Assembly: GCA_947492175.1 (NCBI GenBank)
Contig: CANLMQ010000005.1
Span: 62,001-126,000 of the forward strand
DNA: 64,000 nucleotides
DNA from: an uncultured Draconibacterium sp.
GTDB taxonomy: Bacteria; Bacteroidota; Bacteroidia; Bacteroidales; Prolixibacteraceae
Direction: 5' to 3'
The position numbers and the translations under genes are program-made. How positions within the stretch are numbered: position 1 is the first letter of the stretch; the number at the start of each line of letters is the position of its first letter. Shown piece by piece: positions 9,857-19,284 of the stretch. The notes beneath the pieces were generated by a model, which was given only the letters and a program-made list of their open reading frames with translations, was not told the DNA's origin and ran no database searches.

Positions 9857-9872
9857 TTTTTTTTGCATCAAT

Positions 9873-9901
9873 AGTAACACGAATCAACAACTTAGTAACA
9901 C
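9873..9901 (+). promoter_or_regulatory. Paired AGTAACAC sites upstream of the TonB receptor
   Basis: AGTAACAC occurs at 9873-9880 and again at 9894-9901, exactly 21 bp apart. Its reverse complement GTGTTACT matches the GTG(C/T)(T/C)AC core of the two sites at the regulator's own promoter. This suggests that one protein, probably the adjacent NikR-like regulator, controls both genes. Confidence 0.45.
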
Positions 9902-9912
9902 TTATCTTGATT

Positions 9913-11763
9913 ATGAAAAATCGATTTATTCAATTAACTCTGGTGTTTATTACCTGTTTTATTTTCACTCAAAAGGTTAATGCACAAATGCAGTTTTTAA
10001 CCGAAGATACCATTGAAATAAACGAAGTAATTGTTACGGGAACACAAGTAAAAGTGAACAGGAACAATGTTCCCATGTCGGTTTCTGTAGTAAAAAAGAG
10101 TCAAATTGAAGAAAGTGACGAATCAGCACTTTTACCTATTTTGAATGGACGCGTTCCAGGTCTCTTTGTCACCGAACGCGGAATTACAGGTTTTGGTGTT
10201 GCTGCCGGTTCTGCCGGCCAGATATCGATTCGTGGAATTGGCGGAAATCCGACCACCGGTGTGCTTATGCTTATTGACGGGCATCCACAGTTTATGGGAA
10301 TAATGGGGCACCCGCTGCCTGATTCGTATGTAGCTTCCGATGTCGAGAAAGTGGAAGTTGTTCGCGGACCCGCATCTGTTTTGTATGGCTCGAATGCCAT
10401 GGGTGGTGTAATTAATATTATCACGAAAAAGCAAGTAGAGGAAGGTATACATGGAAACGCCCGGATTACCTACGGATCGTATAACACTCAAAAATATATG
10501 GGTTCTGTTGGTTTCAAAAAAGACAAATTCAGTGCATTTGTTTCGGGCAACCACGATCAAACCGACGGGCACCGGCTACATTCCGACTTTAAAATCAGCA
10601 ATGGCTATTTAAAGTTAGGATATGATTTTTCAGAACATTTTTCGGCATCAACCGATGTTAGTCTGGCTGCTTTTAAAGCATCCGATCCCGGTCCTGACAC
10701 ACTTAAAGCATCGCCGGGAGAAAGTATTGATATCCTCCGCGGATACTGGGCTTTCTCACTTTTAAACGAATTTGAGAAAGCATCGGGAGGCTTTAAAGTC
10801 TTCCATAATTTTGGTGAACACGAAATTACAGATGGATTTCACTCAACCGATCATAATTACGGAATAAACCTGTACGAAGCCTTTCACCTGTTTAAAGGAA
10901 ATACAATAACCGCCGGATTTGACTTTATGAATTTCGGAGGTTTTGCTGAAAACGAAAAAGCAAAGAATGGACAAGGAATTGTTTTTGCTGACACTACACT
11001 TACCGAGCATGGAATTTACGCTCTAATACAACATAACTTTGCTAAGAAACTAACAATTAATGGTGGGCTGCGGTATCATCATCACAGCAAATATGGCGAC
11101 CATTGGATTCCATCGTTTGGATTTACTTATGAACCCGGAAAACAAATTACATGGAGAGGATCTGTATCAAAAGGATTCAGAAGTCCGACCATGCGTGAGT
11201 TATTTTTGTGGGGGCCAAATCCAAATTTGAATCCAGAAAGCATCTGGAATTATGAAACCGGTATTTCGAAATCCTTTTACGACCAAAGAATACACACTGA
11301 ACTAACACTTTTTATGCTTAAAGGAGATAACCTGATTGTTAATTCAGGTCCCCCTAATGGCTGGCAAAACACAGGTGAAGTTTCAAATAAAGGTATTGAA
11401 TTTGCCTTTACTGCTGAGCCAGCCCAAAACCTGGGTTTAAACGTTACTTACAGCTATATAAACATGGAAAATCCAGTTTATGCTACTCCGGAACACCATT
11501 TGTTTTTAAATGCCAGATATCGTCTTAAAAAGCTTCAACTATCGGCCAGCCTTCAACAAATTTCCAATCTCGACAATGATGCATCGCCTGTTGTTAATTT
11601 AGAAAGCTACACATTAGTTAATGCCAAAGCCACTTATAACTTAACCCGAAATATTAAAGTGTTTATAAGTGGTAAGAATTTGCTTGATACAAATTATGAA
11701 GTTAACCGTTATTACAGCATGCCCGGTGCTACTGTTTTTGGAGGAATAAACCTGATCTTATAA
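9913..11763 (+). CDS. TonB-dependent outer-membrane receptor
   Basis: About 616 residues from ATG 9913 (a TTG two codons earlier is possible). It has a signal peptide ending near 'KVNAQ', and a TonB-box-like segment ('DTIEINEVIVTG') leads into a plug domain with 'GQISIRGIGG', 'LIDGHPQ' and 'VEKVEVVRGPASVLYGSNAMGG' (shown here in parts), then a 22-strand-type barrel ending in the expected aromatic-terminated strand '...VFGGINLIL'. There is no N-terminal carboxypeptidase-like domain, so it belongs to the shorter siderophore/metal receptor type rather than SusC. Its position behind a NikR-like regulator suggests metal or metallophore uptake, but the regulator has no nickel site, so the substrate cannot be stated. 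Confidence 0.85.
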   Translation: MKNRFIQLTLVFITCFIFTQKVNAQMQFLTEDTIEINEVIVTGTQVKVNRNNVPMSVSVVKKSQIEESDESALLPILNGRVPGLFVTERGITGFGVAAGSAGQISIRGIGGNPTTGVLMLIDGHPQFMGIMGHPLPDSYVASDVEKVEVVRGPASVLYGSNAMGGVINIITKKQVEEGIHGNARITYGSYNTQKYMGSVGFKKDKFSAFVSGNHDQTDGHRLHSDFKISNGYLKLGYDFSEHFSASTDVSLAAFKASDPGPDTLKASPGESIDILRGYWAFSLLNEFEKASGGFKVFHNFGEHEITDGFHSTDHNYGINLYEAFHLFKGNTITAGFDFMNFGGFAENEKAKNGQGIVFADTTLTEHGIYALIQHNFAKKLTINGGLRYHHHSKYGDHWIPSFGFTYEPGKQITWRGSVSKGFRSPTMRELFLWGPNPNLNPESIWNYETGISKSFYDQRIHTELTLFMLKGDNLIVNSGPPNGWQNTGEVSNKGIEFAFTAEPAQNLGLNVTYSYINMENPVYATPEHHLFLNARYRLKKLQLSASLQQISNLDNDASPVVNLESYTLVNAKATYNLTRNIKVFISGKNLLDTNYEVNRYYSMPGATVFGGINLIL

Positions 11764-11875
11764 ATCTGTATACGGCCAAAAGATTCCTCACTTCATTTAG
11801 CATAAATTAAATCAGGCATAAATGGAAATTCGGGATAAAAGTATAAATTGGATATTCTCTAAAACGGCAGAGACT

Positions 11876-13228
11876 TTATTGTCTTTCTAATTCATCTCTA
11901 AAGGAAGTTCGAACACAGCGGAAACCAATGTATGATTTTGTTGTATCCTGGTATTCAAAAGTACGGGTACCGGTCTGTATAAAGTAAGCCACATCTTTCC
12001 ACGACCCTCCGCGAACTACCTTTCGTTTCATTACCGGTGGATCATCCGGCCTTGCATTATACTGAATTTCAGGATTAAAATCATTAATTGTATTATATCC
12101 TGCCTCAAAAAACGCAGTAGAGGTCCATTCGGCTACATTTCCGGCCATATCGTAAACGCCATAAGGATTTGGATCGAACTCACCCACTCTCATTGTAGTT
12201 GTAGTTGTTGGACTATCAGCCACATAATTTCCTCGCAAAGGTTTAAAATTGGCGACAAAACAACCGTTAACGTTTCTTGTATAATAACTACCCCAGGGAT
12301 ACATATTATTGTGCATACCTCCGCGAGCAGCAACTTCCCATTCTGATTCAGTGGGGAGACGAAAATCATGCGGAGGTGTTTCGTTGAATCGTTTTGAAGT
12401 AATCGACCGCAACCCACTTCGCCAGTTACAAAATGCATTCGCTTGTTTCCAGGTTACGCCTACAACCGGATAATCGTCGAATCCTACATGAGAAAAATAC
12501 TTCAATGTAAATGGTTCGTTATAAGCGTAAGTAAAATCACGTATCCATACTAAAGTATCCGGATAAACAGGTACTGACTCACGCATTAAAAACGAACTTC
12601 TGTTTTGAACAGGAACCAGCTCCCCTCTCTCATTCACAACATTACCTTCATATTTTTGCGTGTCGTAATTGAAACTGTTTCCTCGTTTGGCGGCTTGTTT
12701 ATAATCTACCCAATAATATTCATACACTAATCTTCGGGTATCAATTTCCTTTTTGTATTCAAATCGGTCTTGCTCCGGCAAATAAAGCTCATCCATTGCC
12801 GCCTGGTATTCCGGATCGTCCCACTCAATTCGTTCATCCCAATTTATTTCGGGCTCCTCCAAAGGCGCTCCGTATTTATCCTCACTAATAATAAAATCGG
12901 TATAAGTCTGTCCCAGTAATTCGCGAGCTTTTTTATCTCTAACCCAATATACAAATTGTCTGTATTCATTATTTGTTATCTCGGTATCGTCAATCCAAAA
13001 AGCTTCTGTGGAAATGGTTTTTGCCGGGCTTCGCTCATAAATCTCGTCGTCATTTGCACCTATGGTATATGAGCCCCGCGGAACATAAGCCATTCCATAG
13101 GGAATTGGTTCGAACCATTTTTCCCGTGTACTTTTACCAAGAGTTAAGTAGTCTCCTGTAGTATCTTTCTGACACGACGTAAAAAGCATCACTGCTGCAA
13201 AAAGTAGATATGTGAATGCTTTTTTCAT
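11876..13228 (-). CDS. Second GldK/PorK-type T9SS lipoprotein (GldK/J paralogue)
   Basis: A 450-residue lipoprotein (signal ending in the lipobox LFTSC) with the formylglycine-generating-enzyme/sulfatase-modifying fold of GldK, GldJ and PorK. It is strongly similar along its whole length to the gldK gene at 16764-18110: both contain 'FWIDDTEITNNEYRQFV' or its close variant, 'LVYEY.WVD..QAAKR', 'YPVVGVTWKQ', 'LPTE.EWE.AARGG' and 'VMKRKV.RGGSWKD'. GldK forms the periplasmic ring with GldN under the outer membrane. GldJ is a paralogue needed for GldK stability in Flavobacterium. This copy lies after gldN but behind the operon terminator, so it probably has its own promoter in the 110-bp gap. Whether it is GldJ-like or a true second ring subunit cannot be decided from sequence alone. 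Confidence 0.85.
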   Translation of the reverse strand: MKKAFTYLLFAAVMLFTSCQKDTTGDYLTLGKSTREKWFEPIPYGMAYVPRGSYTIGANDDEIYERSPAKTISTEAFWIDDTEITNNEYRQFVYWVRDKKARELLGQTYTDFIISEDKYGAPLEEPEINWDERIEWDDPEYQAAMDELYLPEQDRFEYKKEIDTRRLVYEYYWVDYKQAAKRGNSFNYDTQKYEGNVVNERGELVPVQNRSSFLMRESVPVYPDTLVWIRDFTYAYNEPFTLKYFSHVGFDDYPVVGVTWKQANAFCNWRSGLRSITSKRFNETPPHDFRLPTESEWEVAARGGMHNNMYPWGSYYTRNVNGCFVANFKPLRGNYVADSPTTTTTMRVGEFDPNPYGVYDMAGNVAEWTSTAFFEAGYNTINDFNPEIQYNARPDDPPVMKRKVVRGGSWKDVAYFIQTGTRTFEYQDTTKSYIGFRCVRTSFRDELERQ

Positions 13229-13291
13229 TTATTCCATAAATATTACAAATGGTCTTTAATAAACGTATGATGCTCGCCTAAATTGTTTCAA

Positions 13292-13318
13292 AAAAAAGCC
13301 TTATGTTTCCATAAGGCT
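13292..13318 (-). terminator. Terminator of the porP-gldKLMN operon
   Basis: AGCCTTATG (13297-13305) and its complement (13310-13318) form a 9-bp stem with a TTTC loop. Read on the minus strand the stem is followed by eight T. It lies directly after gldN and separates the operon from the second GldK gene. Confidence 0.8.
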
Positions 13319-13338
13319 GCATATAGTCTTTTTTCAAA

Positions 13339-14190
13339 TTAATATTCCCAAAGATCTTGCTCAAAATTAAAGATTTTGTCTTCAATTCTTTTCGATTCCA
13401 ACATAGCTTGTTTACCCTGAAGATAAGCACTAATGTCGCGGTTATTATAGATGTTAGATTCCTTAATTATATAACTGCTGAACATTCTTTTAATAAATAG
13501 ATCATCGAAAGAGTTCTGGCGTGCCGTGTTGTAAGGATTTTGAACCAGATTGGTTGCCAGTAACGGACGTGCCTCCGGATAATACACCCAAAATACCTTT
13601 TGACGCTGAACCTGTCCTGAAGCATCGCCTTCGCGAACATATTCACGTACCGGGCAAAGACCTATAATCCGAACATTTAAAGTAGATGTCTGTTTATCGA
13701 AATACCATTCCTCTTTAATCATGTATTGTTTAATCTCATTAGGCCGGATATCACCAGAAACTAATACTTCTGTTTCTTCACCTGTATCAAAGTCAATTTT
13801 TTTCTGAGTTGTTGCTTGTGCTCCAAAAATCTCCTTTACCTGAGCAAAGCTCATTGGGATTTTAAAATCATCATCTGTACGGGCATCATAAGGCGTAATT
13901 TGTCCGTTCTCAATCCCTTTTAACAACAAATTTATCAAGTTGGTTCGGTCAGCAATTTCTTCGGTGGGATAGTACAGTGGGATATTCATTTTTTCACGCA
14001 AATCAACAATCCGCCAAAGCGTTTTTGACCAAAACACATCAGCCTCGCGAACGGAAACCAAAGGCATCGGCTTTTTGGCATAAATATCGTTTTGCTTATA
14101 AGCTCCATTTACAATTTGTGCATTTGTACTTTTTTGTACAAAGCCAATCATAAGTGCAACTATTCCGATATAAACAACTAACTTTCTCAT
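13339..14190 (-). CDS. gldN: T9SS ring protein GldN/PorN
   Basis: 283 residues with a signal peptide (cleavage near 'TNAQ'). The core carries family features such as 'READVFWSKTLWRIVDLREKMN', split over residues 48-70, and 'IKEEWYFDKQTSTLNVRIIGLCP'. GldN pairs with GldK to form the large periplasmic ring attached to the outer membrane in the T9SS. It is the last gene of the operon, 6 bp after gldM, and is followed by a strong terminator. Confidence 0.93.
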   Translation of the reverse strand: MRKLVVYIGIVALMIGFVQKSTNAQIVNGAYKQNDIYAKKPMPLVSVREADVFWSKTLWRIVDLREKMNIPLYYPTEEIADRTNLINLLLKGIENGQITPYDARTDDDFKIPMSFAQVKEIFGAQATTQKKIDFDTGEETEVLVSGDIRPNEIKQYMIKEEWYFDKQTSTLNVRIIGLCPVREYVREGDASGQVQRQKVFWVYYPEARPLLATNLVQNPYNTARQNSFDDLFIKRMFSSYIIKESNIYNNRDISAYLQGKQAMLESKRIEDKIFNFEQDLWEY

Positions 14191-14196
14191 ATTTCA

Positions 14197-15807
14197 TTAT
14201 TTTATTTTAAATGATATCGGATCGAGATCTCTGATACTTCCATCATCTCCACGTGCTTTGATATCACCTATATAAACTATACTATTTACACTTGCTCTTT
14301 TTAATGCTGCTTTTTGCTCTGAGGTAAAACGATTTGATTGCGAAGGATAACGGTTTGTAAAACCACCTGCGGCGCTTGTTTCAACCGTAAACTGAGTAAT
14401 TGTGTATTTAAAATCGAAATCAAAATCTTCCAATACTGCCAACACACCATCCTGAATCCCTAAAACTTCTTTTCGGATATCTCCTCCGCCTTTCCCCGCA
14501 ATTTGCGCAACCGGATCTGGAACCTTTTTAACACGCCAGCTGGTGGTACTAATAAGTCTGCGCTGTCCTCCAATAGTGGCATATACCGAAACTTTTGTTT
14601 TGGTTTGATTTGGATCAAGCTCTGTAGGTTCGATCAGGTAATTATCTCCATCTTTGGTGATTTTACCATTTGTCATGGTTACATCCAGATTTTCATTTGG
14701 TATTGCTCCTCCACCAACTTCAAATGGATTTTTTAATCCCCTGTAAAAAACATTCATTTTTGAAGCCGACATAGTAACTGTTGGCTTTGATACCTGATAT
14801 TCCTGTTCGAAAGGATAACTTTTAATAATTCCACCAGGTGTTTTGTATTTAATTAAACCACTCCATTTAAAAACTCCGGCTCTTTCTGTACTCCCACGAT
14901 ACGTTGCTTTACCATCCTTAACCTCTACCTCTCTGTTATTTATAAAAATCTGAGGTTGTTGTGTAGTATCTTCAGCAGCCAAAAAAACATCGGCCTGGTA
15001 TGTATCGCCCATTAAAACCACATTTGAGTTGGCGATAACCTGTGCAACAAGTCGGTTAAATTTAAAGGATCCGGCATCAATCTCTGAGTAAAGGTATTTT
15101 GCGAGATTTGCTTCTGAATTTTTTACGTCAATCTGGATTTTTGACAATAGGGTCATAACAGCAATTAAAGGCTTATCTTCAAAATGTTCCGACTCCCAGG
15201 TTTTTGCATCCCTGTTACTGTTCAGTCTTGTGGTCGGATTCGAAGTATCAAGTTCTCTGGCTATGGTTTGTCTTAGATCTGTATCCTCTTCATCAATTAA
15301 TCCCATTAAAAACTCGCGATACTCAATAACTTTCGCCTTCAGTTCATTTGCTCTTTTTTGCGTAATCATTAACTCTGAAGGTCCGTTCAGATCGTCCACT
15401 TTACCAATTTCGAGCGTATCTCCATCAATTGATACATGTATATAATCCTCTTCATTTAATGGATTCTCAGCATCAATCAACTTACTCCCTGAATAGTTTA
15501 CCAATTCATCTTTCAGTTTGGCAACATAGGCAACCATTTCTTTCGTATTCAATTTAAGGTCATCTGCTTTCTTTTTCCATTCCGCTACTTTAGTTGGATT
15601 TTCAGCATATGCCTGATCGAACGAAGAATAAATCTGCGAATTCTGCATGTCAACTGCCTTAAGAGTCTGCAAAAGACTTGAGTCAACAACCCGGAAAGCC
15701 TCAAGCACCTCAGCTGCAACGTTTAACGCCAACATTGCAGTAAGGACAATGTACATCATGTTTATCATTTTTTGCCTCGGGGTTTCCGGGCAATTTTTTG
15801 CACCCAT
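14197..15807 (-). CDS. gldM: T9SS motor protein GldM/PorM
   Basis: 536 residues. The N terminus is cytoplasmic and short ('GAKNCPETPRQKMINMMY'), followed by one transmembrane helix ('MYIVLTAMLALNVAAEVL', about 18-36) and a long periplasmic region of four domains, as in GldM and PorM structures. It forms the rotary motor with GldL in the inner membrane and reaches across the periplasm to the GldK/GldN ring. Spacing is 21 bp from gldL and 6 bp to gldN, so the genes are co-transcribed. Length agrees with the family (about 515-540). Confidence 0.95.
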   Translation of the reverse strand: MGAKNCPETPRQKMINMMYIVLTAMLALNVAAEVLEAFRVVDSSLLQTLKAVDMQNSQIYSSFDQAYAENPTKVAEWKKKADDLKLNTKEMVAYVAKLKDELVNYSGSKLIDAENPLNEEDYIHVSIDGDTLEIGKVDDLNGPSELMITQKRANELKAKVIEYREFLMGLIDEEDTDLRQTIARELDTSNPTTRLNSNRDAKTWESEHFEDKPLIAVMTLLSKIQIDVKNSEANLAKYLYSEIDAGSFKFNRLVAQVIANSNVVLMGDTYQADVFLAAEDTTQQPQIFINNREVEVKDGKATYRGSTERAGVFKWSGLIKYKTPGGIIKSYPFEQEYQVSKPTVTMSASKMNVFYRGLKNPFEVGGGAIPNENLDVTMTNGKITKDGDNYLIEPTELDPNQTKTKVSVYATIGGQRRLISTTSWRVKKVPDPVAQIAGKGGGDIRKEVLGIQDGVLAVLEDFDFDFKYTITQFTVETSAAGGFTNRYPSQSNRFTSEQKAALKRASVNSIVYIGDIKARGDDGSIRDLDPISFKIK

Positions 15808-15828
15808 AAGCTTTCTTAGTTCAGAGTT

Positions 15829-16731
15829 TTACTTTTTATAACTCATTGCACCCAACATGTTGCCATAAATTTCATTTAAGGCAGTTAAATTTTTGTTGAG
15901 CATTTCTGCATTCTCTTTGTATTTTTTAAGTTCATCAACCGATGAAGTCAAAACGCTATTCATTTCAGACAGATCCTCGTTAAACTTCTGATTTGCTTTA
16001 AACTGTTCCTGCGTTTCCTGCAACTGGTTTTGGAAGTTTGTATTCAGAGAATCCAGGTTTTTATTCAGTTTTTCAAGGTTGCCAACATATTGTTTCGAAC
16101 TGTTTCCAATGTTTTCCAATTCCCCTGATATAATCTGAGCTGATTTATCGTACGTAGATGAAAGTCGGTTACCTGTTTCTGAAAGCTGTTTTGATGCTAC
16201 CGAATACGAATTAACCAGTGAATCAACTGATTTATTAATTGAATCGTTTGCCCGGTTATTAATCTGTGCAAAAGAACTCATGGAATCAGATGCCGTCCCC
16301 AGGTTTTTTACATACATATCAGTAGCCAGGGTAGCTGAAGATATATCGCTGATTCCTCTTGCAGTATTACTTAGCTCATTTAAACCCTTCCCAACTTTAT
16401 CAAGTAAATCCGGAGTTAATTCAGAACTTGTGAATAATGTATCCAGCCCGGCTTTTTTGGGTTGCAGCTCATTAAAATCATCCAGTTCATAATCTTCTCT
16501 TAATTCCGGATAAACTTTATCCCACTCCGGAATTTCCACAGGAGGTTCAAAAGCAGATAAAAAGAAAATAAATGCTTCAGTAAGCAAGCCAACTGTAAGT
16601 AACTCGCCTGAATATTGCCAGTGTTGTAATTTAAATAGTGCACCAACCATTACAACTGCAGCACCCCATCCATAAACGTACCCCATGAATGTTTTCCAAC
16701 GTTTCGACTTAAAAAGTTCTCCTATATTCAT
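15829..16731 (-). CDS. gldL: T9SS motor protein GldL/PorL
   Basis: 300 residues. Two N-terminal transmembrane helices (about 15-35 and 44-61) are followed by a long cytoplasmic coiled-coil-rich tail (residues 100-300, with many N, S, K and L heptads). Glu52 in the second helix ('LTEAFIFFL') is in the place of the conserved acidic residue used for proton flow in the GldLM motor. The tail is longer than the ~215 residues of Flavobacterium GldL and resembles PorL of other Bacteroidales. It sits between gldK and gldM with gaps of 32 and 21 bp. Confidence 0.93.
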   Translation of the reverse strand: MNIGELFKSKRWKTFMGYVYGWGAAVVMVGALFKLQHWQYSGELLTVGLLTEAFIFFLSAFEPPVEIPEWDKVYPELREDYELDDFNELQPKKAGLDTLFTSSELTPDLLDKVGKGLNELSNTARGISDISSATLATDMYVKNLGTASDSMSSFAQINNRANDSINKSVDSLVNSYSVASKQLSETGNRLSSTYDKSAQIISGELENIGNSSKQYVGNLEKLNKNLDSLNTNFQNQLQETQEQFKANQKFNEDLSEMNSVLTSSVDELKKYKENAEMLNKNLTALNEIYGNMLGAMSYKK

Positions 16732-16763
16732 ATAAGTTTGGAATAAAGTTTAACAAAAAAGAC

Positions 16764-18110
16764 CTAAAATTCTTCACCAAATGTTGATCGGACACAACGG
16801 AAACCGACATACGATTTTGTGGTATCCTGATATTCAAAGTTCCTCGTCGACACCTGAACAAATTGTGAGATATCTTTCCACGATCCACCTCTGATAACTT
16901 TTCGTTTCATTACCGGAGGATCGTCTTTACGTGCATTGTATGTAAATGTAGGATTTAAATCACTAAAGTAATTGTACCCGGCTTCATCGTAGGCAGTACT
17001 TGTCCACTCTGCTACGTTACCAGCCATATCGTACAACCCATATTCATTAGGATCGTAACTTCCGACTTTTATTGTGGCAATTGAACCATCTTCAACATAA
17101 TTACCACGCAGTGGTTTAAAATTCGCCAGAAAAATTCCTCTATCATCTCTTGGGTAATAACCACCCCAGGGATACATCGAAAATTCTTTACCTCCACGCG
17201 CTGCATATTCCCATTCAACTTCAGTAGGCAAACGGTACTCCATCAATGTAGCCTCTCCTCTTTCTGTTAGATAATCAGATTGAATTTTAGTACGCCAGTT
17301 ACAGAAAGCATTCACCTGTTTCCAGGTTACACCAACCACCGGATACTCGTCGAAACCGGGATGGTAGAAATACCTGGTTGCAAGTGGTTCGTTGTATGAA
17401 TAGGTAAAATCACGAATCCAACATAAAGTGTCGGGATACACATGCACCTGATCGCGCATCATAAATGAAGACCTGTTTTCGATAGGAACCAGATCGCCAT
17501 CTACATTATACACATTACCATCGTATCGTTGTGTTTCGTAATTATAACTGTTGCTTCGTTTAGCTGCCTGATTCAAATCAACCCACCAATATTCATACAC
17601 CAGTTTGCGGGTATCTATTTCTTTTTTTCCAAAAAAACGCTCATGTTCGGGCAAGTACAAATCCTCCATGGCCATCTGGTAATCCGGATCTCCCCAATCA
17701 ATCTTTTCGCGCCAGTTAATTTTTGGCGGATCGATAGGATTTCCCTCTCTGTCTTCGGTAATAAGAAATTCAGGGTATTGATCGCCAAGCATTCTTCGAG
17801 CCATTGATTCTTTTACCCAATCCACAAATTGACGATATTCGTTATTTGTTATTTCAGTATCATCCATCCAAAAAGGTTCCTGCGAAACCGTTTTTGTGGG
17901 AACACCGGCACTACTTGCATCCTGATCGCTAGGCCCGATATTAAAACTTCCTCTTCGAATGTAAACCATCCCGTAAGGCTGTGTTTCCTTAAATCGCTGC
18001 CTTTTTTGCACTCCGGTTAACTCTCCGTTTCCACCGGAACCTCCACCAAGACATCCGGTAAAACCAAGTGCAATTAAGAATACAACTGCAATTAAAAGTA
18101 GCTTCTTCAT
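16764..18110 (-). CDS. gldK: T9SS ring lipoprotein GldK/PorK
   Basis: A 448-residue lipoprotein with lipobox LGFTGC after a 19-residue signal. It has the FGE-sulfatase-like fold, with 'PYGMVYIRRGSFNIGP', 'WMDDTEITNNEYRQFVDWV', 'GVTWKQVNAFCNWR', 'YDMAGNVAEWTS' and 'RGGSWKDISQFVQ'. GldK is the outer-membrane-anchored ring subunit of T9SS. The gene lies in the canonical position between porP and gldL. The leader between porP and gldK is 112 bp and AT-rich. A close paralogue lies at 11876-13228. Confidence 0.94.
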   Translation of the reverse strand: MKKLLLIAVVFLIALGFTGCLGGGSGGNGELTGVQKRQRFKETQPYGMVYIRRGSFNIGPSDQDASSAGVPTKTVSQEPFWMDDTEITNNEYRQFVDWVKESMARRMLGDQYPEFLITEDREGNPIDPPKINWREKIDWGDPDYQMAMEDLYLPEHERFFGKKEIDTRKLVYEYWWVDLNQAAKRSNSYNYETQRYDGNVYNVDGDLVPIENRSSFMMRDQVHVYPDTLCWIRDFTYSYNEPLATRYFYHPGFDEYPVVGVTWKQVNAFCNWRTKIQSDYLTERGEATLMEYRLPTEVEWEYAARGGKEFSMYPWGGYYPRDDRGIFLANFKPLRGNYVEDGSIATIKVGSYDPNEYGLYDMAGNVAEWTSTAYDEAGYNYFSDLNPTFTYNARKDDPPVMKRKVIRGGSWKDISQFVQVSTRNFEYQDTTKSYVGFRCVRSTFGEEF

Positions 18111-18222
18111 AGTTTGTATTTTTCTTTATCAGGTCTTCAATTTGATTCGTAAATATACTTATCCGCGATAAAATAATAAAATATTAGTGTGTAATCCAAA
18201 CACGCTTAAACATAAATTCAAA

Positions 18223-19167
18223 TTACAAGAACCGAATACTCTTATATTTCTGATTTCTATTTTTCTCTAAATCAATAGAATAACTTATAAACACTTCGTG
18301 CGATCCAATGCCATTTCTCTTTAACGCAGATGTCACCAAATCAAACGAATATCCAACTCTCAAACCGTTAAACAACTCCATTCCCAGGAGTAATGCCATC
18401 GCATCCTGATGCCGGTATGAAAAACCAGCCCAAATCCTCTCATCGTATACAATATTGGCGTTTAAATCAAATTGAACTGATGCCAAATCTGTCTTTACCA
18501 TAAACGATGGCCACAACTCAAACAACGGATCGGTAAGCTTAATATTGTAGCCTCCCATTAAATAATAATGCCTAACCAGGTTATCGGTTGCAACATCATC
18601 ATATTTTACAGCCGCCTGATTCAGATGAGTAACAGAGAATCCTGCATAATAGTTATTCGTATAAAGAAATGCTCCAAAACCAACATCAAACGCCATCTGA
18701 CTAACTTCTCCCTTGGGTATTGAAGGATCAGAATCTGACGGAGTAAACATATCACCTTGTGGAATATCCCAGTCTCCGTTAAGACTATAATTAAATACCC
18801 CGGGTGAGATACCTAACCCCAATGTTCCGAGAGAAGTTGTTATTCTATGTGCAAGACTTAAAGTTACCCAGGTATTATCGTAAAAACCATACTTATCACT
18901 CAATATACTAATACCAATACCTTCAGTTCCTCCAAATGCATTAACCGATGCATCGGCACTAAACACCAGTGTTTTGGGAACTCCGCTAACTCCGGACCAT
19001 TGGTAACGATTTAACATCAGTCCGGTAATAGCATCACCAGTCCCGGCAAAGCCCGGGTTTACACCTAATTTATAATACATATTATTGGTGTACTGAGGAT
19101 CGTGCTGACCATAAGCGGCGAGCTCTACCATTATCACTATAAACAAAAAAGAAACAGTTCTTTTCAT
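18223..19167 (-). CDS. porP: PorP/SprF-family outer-membrane protein, first gene of the T9SS operon
   Basis: 314 residues from ATG 19167. A TTG start seven codons upstream would only extend the signal peptide. After the signal (cut near 'AAYG') it starts with the family hallmark 'QHDPQYTNNMYYKLGVNPGFAGT' (seen at residues 22-44) and continues as a predicted beta barrel ending 'HEVFISYSIDLEKNR'. PorP is required for T9SS secretion and interacts with PorKLMN. It opens the porP-gldKLMN operon. Confidence 0.9.
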   Translation of the reverse strand: MKRTVSFLFIVIMVELAAYGQHDPQYTNNMYYKLGVNPGFAGTGDAITGLMLNRYQWSGVSGVPKTLVFSADASVNAFGGTEGIGISILSDKYGFYDNTWVTLSLAHRITTSLGTLGLGISPGVFNYSLNGDWDIPQGDMFTPSDSDPSIPKGEVSQMAFDVGFGAFLYTNNYYAGFSVTHLNQAAVKYDDVATDNLVRHYYLMGGYNIKLTDPLFELWPSFMVKTDLASVQFDLNANIVYDERIWAGFSYRHQDAMALLLGMELFNGLRVGYSFDLVTSALKRNGIGSHEVFISYSIDLEKNRNQKYKSIRFL

Positions 19168-19284
19168 ACTTCTCTTCTCATCGGGCAAGTTAGCCTTTTT
19201 CTACATCTTCGAAAGAAATAAAAAAATGTAATTTGTAACAATCTTGTGTTAACAAGGTATGCAAAGAACGCAGTTATGTTCGTA

